Source of the DNA: Planctomycetaceae bacterium
Lineage (GTDB): Bacteria > Planctomycetota > Planctomycetia > Planctomycetales > Planctomycetaceae
NCBI GenBank assembly: GCA_029259815.1
Contig: JAJDEJ010000025.1
Span: forward strand, 1 to 48,466
Length of the DNA: 48,466 bases
Reading direction: 5' to 3'
Shown here: piece after piece, positions 28,741 through 36,727 of the stretch
Numbering within the stretch: the first letter of the stretch is position 1
Layout: every line of letters begins with the position of its first letter
The notes under the pieces: model-generated
Told to the model about the DNA's origin: nothing
The model's input: the letters and a program-made list of their open reading frames with translations, nothing else
Databases searched by the model: none
Position numbers and translations under genes: made by a program

Positions 28741-30684
28741 TCACGCGGGGACTCCTCCGGGGCGACGCAGATAGAGCCACCATTCGCCCAGCAGCACTCC
28801 GAAGGCGGCGAACGCCAGCCAGGGCCACAACGGCCGATCAGTCGTCGCCGCTTCGGTTGTGGCGTCAATGGTCAACTCGCGGAAATGAATCTCGTCCACG
28901 CCGTGCAGAGATGTTTCGGTCGCATCGAGCAGACTCGCCCCAATCTGTTGCACGATCTGGCTTCCCTCCCGGATCGCATACGTCCCCACCTCACGAGCCG
29001 CGATGCCCTTGAGGACACCTTCAGCATTGCTTGATTGCGTGGCTGAAGACTCGTTCGGACCCGTGACGCGATATTCCCGTTCCGGTTTGAGCACCATCGA
29101 AGGTAACACGCCGGTCGGTGCTCCCCGCACGTCAGACAGGTTTGCCTGCTCTCTCGCTAAGGCCACGAGATTGGAGATTAACACAGGAAACCCGACTCGA
29201 TACGGAAGCGTCGAGCGGTCCGTGTGAAACAGGAGATGAAACGACAGATTCGGCCCCTCACGCCTTTGCAGAATGAGCGGCCCCGTGTTGCCGTGGGCGA
29301 GGATCTCGTAACCCAACTGCTCGAACTCCGCCTCTTCGACGCCGTCGGCCAACGTTGGCATCTCCGTGATGTCCATGTCCGCAAACTGCACGTGTTGCAA
29401 CAGACGATTGTCCCGCTGCCAGTCAATCACCTCAGCAAGCCCCTCCTCCACTGTCATCAGACTCTGCACATCCTCCGGTACCAGCCCGGTGATAAACGAC
29501 GTCGAAGCCTCCAGATTGCGATCATGCGCCTGGTCCGAGATCACAAGATCGTACATCGCCCCAAGCCCAGGGGTCACAACCCCTGGGTCTCCCCCGGATT
29601 CCGCGTCACTCCCCGGCGACAACTCGATATCACTCAATACCTCCAGCGAGTGCCGATAGGACACTAACTCACTCGGGCAGTACACGCTGAGTGGTCGGCT
29701 GATCGGCAGTTCAAGGTGGGCCAGATTGTCAGCAGCGAGTGAATCAGTCCCGTCCGGCTGCAAGCGGACCGTCAGCGATGCCGCATCCGCACTGTCATAC
29801 CGAAACACAAGTCGCTGCGACTGCCCTGCTTCCAGCACGACCGACTCGGGTGAGCCGACAGGTTCCCCATTCGCAGACAGTTCGACCTGCGCCGCCGTCT
29901 GCCCCGCCGTGGACCCCTCAATGCGTACGAACACATCCCAGCGGTCCTGGCCCGACTTGCGGGCATTGAAGGCCGTGATGCCGATATTCGCGGCCGGCTC
30001 GTCCAGTTTGTGGAACTGCAAGTCGAACGGCAGATCGAAGTCCACGACGGCCATCGGTTTGCCCGCTCCATCCGGTCGCGTGGGCAGATTTCCGTCGGAG
30101 TAGAACCGCACCGTGCTGATCTCGAACGTCCGCGCGAGCGCCTGTGCGAGTTGTAATCCCTCCTCGGGACGACTCGGCACGTCAGCCACTTGGATCGCAT
30201 CAAGCGCATCGAGCAACACACGCCGATTATCCGTGAACTCGGTCATCCGCTGAGCCGAGTCACTCACGGAAATCAGTGTCAGCCGTTGATCGGACAGCAG
30301 ATTGTCGATGATGTCCCGCACTTCGTCTTTCGCCACATCGAGCCGTGACCGCCCCTCCGCGTCCGTCGCCGCCATGCTGGCCGAGTTGTCAATGAGGATC
30401 GGCAGATAGGTCGCCTGCTCCGCTCCGCCTCGCACAAACGGCTGCATCGCCGCCAGCACCAAAAGGCACAAGCACGCCATTTGCAGCAGAAGGAGCAGGT
30501 TGCGTTTGAACTTCTGGAACGGCGAATTGACCCGCTGGTCCTCGATCACACTTCGCCACAAAGCGAGCGAAGGAATCTCCATCCGCGGCCGACGCAGCTT
30601 CAAAAAGTAAAAAACAACCAACGGCACCAGCAGAGCAAACAGCCATGCCGCCAGAGGAGTCGTGATGCCGGGGAGCCAGGACAT
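28741..30684 (-). CDS. BatA-like membrane protein with VWA domain
   Basis: The protein is 647 residues. Two N-terminal membrane helices (about 10-30 and 62-82) surround the basic loop LKLRRPRMEIPSLALW typical of BatA N-terminal domains. A von Willebrand factor A domain follows with the metal-site motif DNSAS (Asp99, Ser101, Ser103). A long extracytoplasmic region and a C-terminal membrane helix (PLWPWLAFAAFGVLLGEWW) complete it. It is in the classical MoxR-DUF58-VWA arrangement, here interrupted by the GxxExxY gene between it and DUF58. MoxR-type ATPases are thought to act on VWA partners as chaperones, but the client process here is unknown. Confidence 0.9.
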   Translation of the reverse strand: MSWLPGITTPLAAWLFALLVPLVVFYFLKLRRPRMEIPSLALWRSVIEDQRVNSPFQKFKRNLLLLLQMACLCLLVLAAMQPFVRGGAEQATYLPILIDNSASMAATDAEGRSRLDVAKDEVRDIIDNLLSDQRLTLISVSDSAQRMTEFTDNRRVLLDALDAIQVADVPSRPEEGLQLAQALARTFEISTVRFYSDGNLPTRPDGAGKPMAVVDFDLPFDLQFHKLDEPAANIGITAFNARKSGQDRWDVFVRIEGSTAGQTAAQVELSANGEPVGSPESVVLEAGQSQRLVFRYDSADAASLTVRLQPDGTDSLAADNLAHLELPISRPLSVYCPSELVSYRHSLEVLSDIELSPGSDAESGGDPGVVTPGLGAMYDLVISDQAHDRNLEASTSFITGLVPEDVQSLMTVEEGLAEVIDWQRDNRLLQHVQFADMDITEMPTLADGVEEAEFEQLGYEILAHGNTGPLILQRREGPNLSFHLLFHTDRSTLPYRVGFPVLISNLVALAREQANLSDVRGAPTGVLPSMVLKPEREYRVTGPNESSATQSSNAEGVLKGIAAREVGTYAIREGSQIVQQIGASLLDATETSLHGVDEIHFRELTIDATTEAATTDRPLWPWLAFAAFGVLLGEWWLYLRRPGGVPA

Positions 30685-30717
30685 GGGTGTTTGGTTGTTG
30701 TGTAGGTTGGGAGAAAG

Positions 30718-31247
30718 AAGGGAACGCGGATTAGGGCGGATGCAGCGGATTGACGCGGATGTTTATTGGGGTGGAGAACTCAACTTGAGATGTGGCTTGT
30801 TTTCGTTGAGATAGATCTTTCGTCGAAACTCTGGTTTTGGACCGAAGTTCAAGAGTAGACCGACTTCGATCGGAGTGGCTCGCAGATAGTTGATCAATTG
30901 AGCCTCATGCGCATCGATGGTTGTGGCAGCCTTCTTCAGTTCGACAATCACACAATTGGCCACGAGCAAGTCGGCCTTGTACTCACCGACGACGAATCCC
31001 TCAAACCTCACCTTGATGGGAAACTGAGTCCTCACTTCGACGCCCTGCTTTCTCAAGCTGACAGCCATGGCGTTTTCATAAACCCTCTCAAGAAATCCAA
31101 CTCCCAAAGAATTGTACACGTGATAAAATGAACCAATCACAGCCTCTGTGACTTTGGAATTAACCAATTCACTCACATCCATCACGTCTCCTCATTTCAT
31201 TGAAATCCGTGGTCATCCGCTGCATCCGCCCAAATCCGCGTTCCCTT
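30718..31247. mobile_element. GxxExxY gene framed by 33-nt inverted repeats
   Basis: The arms 30718-30750 (AAGGGAACGCGGATTAGGGC onward) and 31215-31247 are inverted repeats matching at 32 of 33 positions, and the match continues more weakly inward (GCGGAT/CCACGGAT). They enclose exactly one gene, the GxxExxY protein, placed between the DUF58 and VWA genes. The symmetry suggests a one-gene cassette that moves or spreads as a unit. No transposase and no clear target duplication are visible. Confidence 0.7.
30763..31185 (-). CDS. GxxExxY family protein (PDDEXK nuclease-like)
   Basis: The protein is 140 residues and soluble. The family name motif appears as GVGFLERVYENAM (G, E and Y in register). 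The nuclease-like core shows GEYKADLLVANCVIVELKKA with Asp, Glu and Lys arranged as in PDDEXK enzymes, followed by HEAQLINYLRATPIEVGLLLNFG. The family is frequent in planctomycetes and related phyla; its function is not established. It breaks the otherwise standard MoxR-DUF58-VWA gene order and is framed by long inverted repeats, so it is probably an insertion rather than a functional member of the train. Start Met1 or Met2 are equivalent choices. Confidence 0.9.
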   Translation of the reverse strand: MMDVSELVNSKVTEAVIGSFYHVYNSLGVGFLERVYENAMAVSLRKQGVEVRTQFPIKVRFEGFVVGEYKADLLVANCVIVELKKAATTIDAHEAQLINYLRATPIEVGLLLNFGPKPEFRRKIYLNENKPHLKLSSPPQ

Positions 31248-31272
31248 CAATTCCCTACACCGTTCATCGACC

Positions 31273-32172
31273 TCACCGCACCCATCCCCGTCGCAACAGT
31301 CGGTCGAACAGCACGCTCTTGACGTCTTCCTCCGAACTCACGGTCAGGAATCGTCCCTGCCGCTTGCGACACAGTGCGGCGAGGTGATTCGACAGGGCTT
31401 CGCGGTGTTCGTGGTACAGGCCTAACAACTCACCGACGGACGAGACGTCGAGAGTCTGATTGGTCTCCGAGTCGACGAACCGCAGGTCGCCGGTGAGTTC
31501 AGGATCAAGTTCTGTCGGGCTGAGGATTTGCAAGGCGAAGATCTCCAGACCTGCACTGTGCAGCAGGTTGAAGGAACGAGTCATGTCGCCCAGCGTCAGG
31601 AAGTCTGACAGCAGCACAACGGCTCCGCGACCTCGGTGGCGTTTCAGCGCTTCTTCGATCGCTGCCTCAATCGGAAATTCGCCGCCGCCGGGAAGTTCTT
31701 CGAGGAAAGTCAGCAATCGCCGCAGACTTGAGCGCCCTGTGCAGGGCGGCAGGATGAGCGGGTCCGCTGATTGCTCCGAGCAGGAGTACGCACTCACCCG
31801 CTCGACGTTGAACAATCCCATCACGCCGAACGCCGCTGCGAGCTGCCGAGCGAGTTCGAACTTGCCCTCAAACTGCATCGACCGTGACGCGTCCACCAGC
31901 AGCACAACGTGCATCTCCTCTTCGTGTTTGTACAGTTTCAGGTACGGATGATTGATGCGGGCGAAGATGTTCCAGTCGACGTACCGCACATCGTCGCCGG
32001 GCGAGTAGTCGCGGTAGTCTGCGAATTCGGTACTCGTCCCGCCCTTGCCCGACAAATGCTCACCGCGCGAGTGGTTGGTCTTGCGGCGGAGCGGATTGAG
32101 CCGCATCCTCTCGACCCGCGCGAGCACGTCGTTCGGCAGCAGGGAAGTGAATTGTGTAGTCGTCTCTGGCAT
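31273..32172 (-). CDS. DUF58 domain protein
   Basis: This is a 299-residue soluble protein. It carries the DUF58 hallmark FADYRDYSPGDDVRYVDWNI near residues 50-70 and a VWA-like fold starting VVLLVDASRSM with a DxSxS metal site. It lacks membrane segments. Gene order with MoxR directly upstream and a VWA membrane protein downstream is the conserved MoxR-DUF58-VWA arrangement. Proteins of this type are thought to be MoxR partners in assembly of membrane or exported complexes. The gap to moxR holds a 20-nt perfect palindrome. Confidence 0.92.
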   Translation of the reverse strand: MPETTTQFTSLLPNDVLARVERMRLNPLRRKTNHSRGEHLSGKGGTSTEFADYRDYSPGDDVRYVDWNIFARINHPYLKLYKHEEEMHVVLLVDASRSMQFEGKFELARQLAAAFGVMGLFNVERVSAYSCSEQSADPLILPPCTGRSSLRRLLTFLEELPGGGEFPIEAAIEEALKRHRGRGAVVLLSDFLTLGDMTRSFNLLHSAGLEIFALQILSPTELDPELTGDLRFVDSETNQTLDVSSVGELLGLYHEHREALSNHLAALCRKRQGRFLTVSSEEDVKSVLFDRLLRRGWVR

Positions 32173-32189
32173 GATTGGCTTATGGGGAA

Positions 32190-32263
32190 GGGGTCAGGCA
32201 CCATTTCGGCTGGAACGCACTCGACAAATCGGTAACGGAATATCCGAAATGGTGCCTGACCCC
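32190..32263. repeat. REP-like hairpin with perfect 20-nt arms
   Basis: Arms 32190-32209 (GGGGTCAGGCACCATTTCGG) and 32244-32263 are exact inverted repeats around a 34-nt loop. The GGTGCCTGACCCC type resembles REP sequences seen in many bacteria. It lies in the moxR/DUF58 gap. Confidence 0.92.
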
Positions 32264-32277
32264 GGGTGACTCCAGGA

Positions 32278-33291
32278 TTAGGCCGCCTCCTCGGGCAGTG
32301 AGGTGACGCAGTCCTGAATCAGGCTCGTCACCACGATGTTCTCCGCTTGGCCGTCGTAGTTGAGGAGTGCGCGGTGCCCGAGAACTTCGTCGGCAAAGTG
32401 GCGGATATCGTCGAAGGCTACATGAGCGCGGCCCTGGCTGAGCGCCCGCACGCGTGCGGCCTTGATGAGTGCCTGAGCCGCCCGGGGACTGGCCCCCCAA
32501 CGGACAAAGCGTTTGACGTCTTCGGTCGCGAAGTCGGAGTCTGGATGGGTTGCCAGCACCAACCGGCAGGCGAAATCACGAATGGGATCGGCCACCACGA
32601 CTTTGGCGAGGACTTCCCGCAATTGCATGATACGAGCCTCATTCATCAGCCTGTGAATCTCAACGACCGGCTTGAGGATGGTCCGGCTGACGACTTCGTT
32701 GAGTTCGTCTCGGGAGAGAAACGGCACATCGACCTTGAACAGAAACCGGTCCAACTGAGCCTCAGGGAGTGGATAGGTTCCCTCCTGCTCCAGCGGATTC
32801 TGTGTGGCAAGGACGAAGAACGGTTGGTCCAGAGTGTGCATGTAGCCGCCGGTCGTGACGGTGCCTTCCTGCATCGTCTCCAGTAGAGCGGACTGGGTCT
32901 TCGGCGACGCCCGGTTGATTTCATCGGCGAGCAGCAGTTGCGTGAAGATGGGTCCCTCGCGGAATTCAAATCGATAGCGTCCATGCTCGTCCGTCTGCAT
33001 GATGTTCGTGCCAATGATGTCGGCTGGCATCAGGTCGGGTGTGAACTGGATACGGCGAAACTTCAGGTCAAGCACCTGCGACATGGCTTTGACGAGTTCG
33101 GTCTTGCCAAGTCCCGGCACGCCCTCCAACAGCACGTTGCCACCACAGAACAGGGCCGTCATCGTCGCTTCGACAACGCGCTCTTGACCGACGATGACCT
33201 TGCCAATCTCGTCACGCACCTCGGCGAACGTCTGGCGAAAGTCCTCTGCTTCGGATTGGAGAGCCTCGATGTCATTCGATGAGTTTGTCAT
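32278..33291 (-). CDS. MoxR-family AAA+ ATPase
   Basis: This is a cytoplasmic ATPase of 337 residues from the ATG at 33291. Walker A is GVPGLGKTELVKAM and Walker B is LLADEINRASPKTQSALLETM. The sensor region FVLATQNPLEQEGTYPLPEAQLDRF is typical of MoxR proteins, and the C-terminal lid has VRWGASPRAAQALIKAARVRA. The frame extends to 33360 but those residues are atypical. It stands at the head of the MoxR-DUF58-VWA set and follows the 993-residue VWA protein after a 150-nt gap with a hairpin. Likely role is ATP-driven remodelling of a VWA-containing membrane complex. Confidence 0.95.
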   Translation of the reverse strand: MTNSSNDIEALQSEAEDFRQTFAEVRDEIGKVIVGQERVVEATMTALFCGGNVLLEGVPGLGKTELVKAMSQVLDLKFRRIQFTPDLMPADIIGTNIMQTDEHGRYRFEFREGPIFTQLLLADEINRASPKTQSALLETMQEGTVTTGGYMHTLDQPFFVLATQNPLEQEGTYPLPEAQLDRFLFKVDVPFLSRDELNEVVSRTILKPVVEIHRLMNEARIMQLREVLAKVVVADPIRDFACRLVLATHPDSDFATEDVKRFVRWGASPRAAQALIKAARVRALSQGRAHVAFDDIRHFADEVLGHRALLNYDGQAENIVVTSLIQDCVTSLPEEAA

Positions 33292-33360
33292 GGGTTGGTC
33301 TTTCTCGGTTCTGTTGTTAACCGCCATGACGCCAAGGTCGCCAAGGGGTTTGACTTTCAC

Positions 33361-33431
33361 GTAGCTGAACTCGCAAGAGTTCAGTGGTTTGGTAATTATT
33401 GACTCGGCTGAATTCTTGCGAATCCAGCTAC
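33361..33431. repeat. 71-nt hairpin, family C copy 2
   Basis: Arms 33361-33384 and 33408-33431 are identical to those of the copy at 17806-17876, again with a 23-nt loop. The loop bases differ except for a shared TTGACTC. It lies 10 nt after the stop of the 993-residue VWA gene (minus strand) and before moxR. Confidence 0.9.
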
Positions 33432-33441
33432 CTTATGTTTG

Positions 33442-36423
33442 CTACTCCTCATCCTTCCGACGCCGTTTCAACTCCAACAGTCGGGACGTCGTCGTTGTTG
33501 GTTCGTTGGCCTGACTCGCTTGCGGTTTCGCAGCCGGCTTGACCGGTCGCGTGCGAGTCGTGGTTGCCTGTGCTTCGTACGTCGGAGCGGTCGGGGATGT
33601 GGGCCAGGGTTTGGTTGGTCGGCCTCTGTCGAGCTTTGTTTCCAGCGATTCCTTGCGGCGCAGCAGGGCTCCCATCGTCTCTGTCGAACCATCACGCTTG
33701 CCCAGTCCAAGCCAGTTTTTGATGACCTGCCAGTCGAGTTGAACTCGTCGGATGCCGACGTCGAGGGGCAGCAAACAGGCGAGGGCCATCAGGAACCAGT
33801 CAAAAATGGGTTGTGTGCTTTGCTTTGGTTCACGGCGGTTGAAGACATCCTCGGCTTGCGACTCACCGTTCAGGACGATGCCGCCCGTGCGTTCGCGGAC
33901 CTCTTCCAGCATGATGGGGTCCGAACGAAACCGGAGGTACTCGGGTGAGTAGGGCACGATGAAACCGCCATGCACACGGTCGCTGCGTTCGCCAGCTGCG
34001 CCGACGGCCATCACCTGATAGCGTCCGGTCCCCCAGAGTGGAAACGTTGCCTGATACCGCCGCGGTCCAACCTGTTTGAGGTCGACCGTCTGCTCCCGGT
34101 CACGTGGCCCAGCGACAGTCGCCTTGAGGTCGAGGAATGTTTCATCGGGATGAAAATCTTCCACCATGACCACGCCGTCGCCGCCCGACATGTAGGCCCA
34201 CATGCGGAGGTCACTGTCCTGCTTGACACGGGAGACTCGCGTGAGTAACTGCTTGACGAACGCTCGGTACTGCTCCCAATTAACCCAGTCACTGCCCCAT
34301 GCGGGAGACAGGTCGGACGTGAAGGCGGCGGTCGTGGCGAGTCCGTATCGCCAGATGGCCAGCACCGGGTCGGTCTCTTCGATCTCGGCGAGATAGTCGC
34401 GTGTGACGAGCACGGTCTCGGCCATCGGCTTCGACGTCGCAAGGACATACCCGTGCAGAGGCGGGAGAGCCTCGATACCGTTGAGGACTTGCGAAGGAAA
34501 CTCGACTTCTGGAGTAAACGTCTTCTCCTGGACCATGCTCCGTTTGAGCGTCTTCGCTTCTTTGATGAAGATGCCGGGGAGTTTGTTGGGATCGTCGGGG
34601 AAGTAGTAGCGACCGCCGGTGGCGGCGGCGATGGCCCGCATCTTCGAGATGTCTGCCCCGCCGTGCGGGAAGATGGCAACCATTGAGACGCTGATCTCTT
34701 CCTTGATGAAGTCGTTCACTAGTTGCGGCGGCGGCGGAGTCGGATCGCCATCTGAGATAATGATCATGTGCTTGGTCGCGGCGTCGGAGTCTTGAAGTGC
34801 CTTGAACCCCTGCCGCATCGTGGGACCAAAAGCGGGCATGTCACCGACGGCGAGGCCGTTGATCTTCTTGACCAATTCGTCGTACTGACCGGCAGGGGTC
34901 AGTTCGAAGACCCAACCTTCCCCGGCTCCCGTGTAGGCGAGTACGCCGACTTCGTCTTGTGCACTCAGCACCTTGATCGCCTGTTTGGTGATACGTTGTC
35001 CCCAGGTGTTCCCTTCGGGAAACTCGCACGTATGCAGGATGATGGCCAGTGCCCCCTTGGGCAGGATCTTCTTTTGAGTGATGTCCATCGACACGGGCAG
35101 TGCTTCCTCGACGACCGTGCGGTGGTATCCGCCCGCTCCAAAGCTGTTCGGCCCGCCGACCATCAGGAAGCCGATGCCCTGGTTGTAGATCGCATCGTGC
35201 AGGGCCTGGAGTTGGACCGTGTCGAAGGCGTCTTGTCCCACGTTGACGAAGATCACGCAGTCGTAGGGCATCAGCGAGAGCGGGTCGCGCGGCATGCCAT
35301 ACGCTTCGAGCACCTGCACGTCCCGCTCGCCCTCTTGGATGGCTTGTGTGAGTGGTTCCCAGTCTGAGGGGTCGCCCGCCGGGTCATGGACAACGAGCAC
35401 CTTGCCCTGTCCCTCGACGTAGAGATAGTTGAGCACCGAGTTGTTGAGAGAAAGATGATCGCTGCCTTCGTCCGTCTCGATCGTCGCCTTGTACTCGTAG
35501 TAGCCCGGCTCGCCGACTTTGATCGGGATGTCAATGCGTGTCTTGCCCGCTTCGAGTTCGATGTCCTGTTCCGAGATGATGCGGGTGTTCTCACGGAGGA
35601 CGAGCCGTGCCTTGTCAGCGACGAGTGACGACAGCAGAACGGACGCCTTGTAGTTCTCACCCAACTTGACGAAGCGGGGCAGGTCGACACGCTCGATCCA
35701 TATCTCCCGGTCGTACTGATATTCGATCGGCAGCACGTCGACACCGATGCCCCGCGAGGCGAGTTGATCGACTACGCTGTCCAGCGAGCCGGTCGTTTGT
35801 GTGCCGTCGCTGATCAGCACAATGCGACCGCGCGGGTCCTCGGGGATCATGGCCGCCGAGAGAGTGAGTGCCCGTTCAAGGTCGGTCGCGTCGGGCGTGA
35901 TCTGGACGTTTTTGTTCTTTTCAAACGGAAACGACTGACGCGGCGGCAACTCGACAGCCGCGTTACGTCCGAAGAACACGACGCCCGCATTGTCCTTATC
36001 CGGCTTCCCCGCGCCTGCTGCCGCGACAAAGTCCATCGCCCGCTCAACAGCTCCATCGCCAACGGAATCTGACGAGTCGACCGCAAACACGACCGTCAGC
36101 GTGTCACTCGTCCGCACGGATCGTGGCTCAGCGATCACCATCACAAACAGACCGATCAACAGCAGCCGCGTGATGAGAGCGACAAGCCCACGGTTGCGAC
36201 TGAGTCCACTCGCCCCGGTGAGCCACATCCACCAGACCCATACCGATACGATCATCAGCCCGAAGGCAGCCCGGCGGGTGAACAGCAAAGTGTGTGTCTG
36301 CTCCAGAGCAATGACGCTCGCCGCATAGATCACGAGAAAGATCACCAGCGGCAGCACGTCGCGCATCCCCAGTGGCCCACGTCGTGGGGGGAACACGCTT
36401 CGCAGCCACTGCTTCACATTCAC
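33442..36423 (-). CDS. Large VWA and amidotransferase-like membrane protein
   Basis: The product is 993 residues from the GTG at 36423, which has GATGGAG eight bases upstream; an ATG at 36465 is the alternative. Three N-terminal membrane helices (about residues 20-115) precede a VWA domain with the metal motif VDSSDSVG. A class I amidotransferase-like domain follows (FLMVGGPNSFGAGGYHRT), then a second VWA-like domain whose DxSxS is replaced by ILHTCEF but which keeps MIIISDGDPTPPPPQLV. A C-terminal membrane helix (FDWFLMALACLLPLDVGI) and a basic, Thr/Pro-rich tail end the protein. The VWA-amidotransferase layout is frequent next to MoxR/DUF58 genes. The GTG start lies in a 31-nt segment duplicated at the end of the upstream gene. 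Confidence 0.88.
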   Translation of the reverse strand: MNVKQWLRSVFPPRRGPLGMRDVLPLVIFLVIYAASVIALEQTHTLLFTRRAAFGLMIVSVWVWWMWLTGASGLSRNRGLVALITRLLLIGLFVMVIAEPRSVRTSDTLTVVFAVDSSDSVGDGAVERAMDFVAAAGAGKPDKDNAGVVFFGRNAAVELPPRQSFPFEKNKNVQITPDATDLERALTLSAAMIPEDPRGRIVLISDGTQTTGSLDSVVDQLASRGIGVDVLPIEYQYDREIWIERVDLPRFVKLGENYKASVLLSSLVADKARLVLRENTRIISEQDIELEAGKTRIDIPIKVGEPGYYEYKATIETDEGSDHLSLNNSVLNYLYVEGQGKVLVVHDPAGDPSDWEPLTQAIQEGERDVQVLEAYGMPRDPLSLMPYDCVIFVNVGQDAFDTVQLQALHDAIYNQGIGFLMVGGPNSFGAGGYHRTVVEEALPVSMDITQKKILPKGALAIILHTCEFPEGNTWGQRITKQAIKVLSAQDEVGVLAYTGAGEGWVFELTPAGQYDELVKKINGLAVGDMPAFGPTMRQGFKALQDSDAATKHMIIISDGDPTPPPPQLVNDFIKEEISVSMVAIFPHGGADISKMRAIAAATGGRYYFPDDPNKLPGIFIKEAKTLKRSMVQEKTFTPEVEFPSQVLNGIEALPPLHGYVLATSKPMAETVLVTRDYLAEIEETDPVLAIWRYGLATTAAFTSDLSPAWGSDWVNWEQYRAFVKQLLTRVSRVKQDSDLRMWAYMSGGDGVVMVEDFHPDETFLDLKATVAGPRDREQTVDLKQVGPRRYQATFPLWGTGRYQVMAVGAAGERSDRVHGGFIVPYSPEYLRFRSDPIMLEEVRERTGGIVLNGESQAEDVFNRREPKQSTQPIFDWFLMALACLLPLDVGIRRVQLDWQVIKNWLGLGKRDGSTETMGALLRRKESLETKLDRGRPTKPWPTSPTAPTYEAQATTTRTRPVKPAAKPQASQANEPTTTTSRLLELKRRRKDEE

Positions 36424-36509
36424 AACGACAACTCCATCGTGTGATGATCGCGAACGGACCACCATGAACAATCGGTATTGTCTTTCCTAAAAAGAGCGAA
36501 CGGTATGCA

Positions 36510-36672
36510 CCCCTCTCCCCTTGGGGGAGAGGGACAGCCTTCAAGCGAAGCGAAGAAGGCAGGGTGAGGGGATGCCGGTGGTGTCGATGTTTCATCCGTG
36601 ACACTCGCAGCCCCCTCACCCTGATTTCTCGCCAAGGCTCGAAATTTGTCCCTCTCCCCCAAGGGGAGAGGG
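36510..36672. repeat. Palindromic repeat, family D copy 2
   Basis: This 163-nt copy has termini CCCCTCTCCCC (36510-36520) and GGGGAGAGGG (36663-36672). Inner arms CAGGGTGAGGGG and CCCCTCACCCTG are also inverted. It closely matches the copy at 41111-41272 along its length. A 31-nt direct repeat flanks the region (36418-36448 and 36726-36756). Confidence 0.88.
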
Positions 36673-36727
36673 TGGTCGTCATGCTTCCCTGGATGCTGCG
36701 ATCTGTGCATGCACAATCTTTTCGAAT

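Noticed and set aside
26351..28828. Extended N-terminus of the large membrane protein to 28828
   Set aside because: The extra residues translate repeat copy 1 and the preceding gap; the ATG at 28480 has a strong ribosome site and a following signal segment.
30718..31247. Reading the 33-nt arms as a CRISPR or direct-repeat array
   Set aside because: There are only two copies, in inverted orientation, with a gene between them and no spacers.
28741..33291. Naming the MoxR-DUF58-VWA genes as an aerotolerance operon
   Set aside because: The bat gene names come from other organisms; nothing in this sequence supports a role in oxygen tolerance.
36128..36682. 184-codon minus-strand frame across the family D repeat
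   Set aside because: It overlaps the N-terminal membrane region of the large VWA gene in another frame and its upstream half is repeat sequence.
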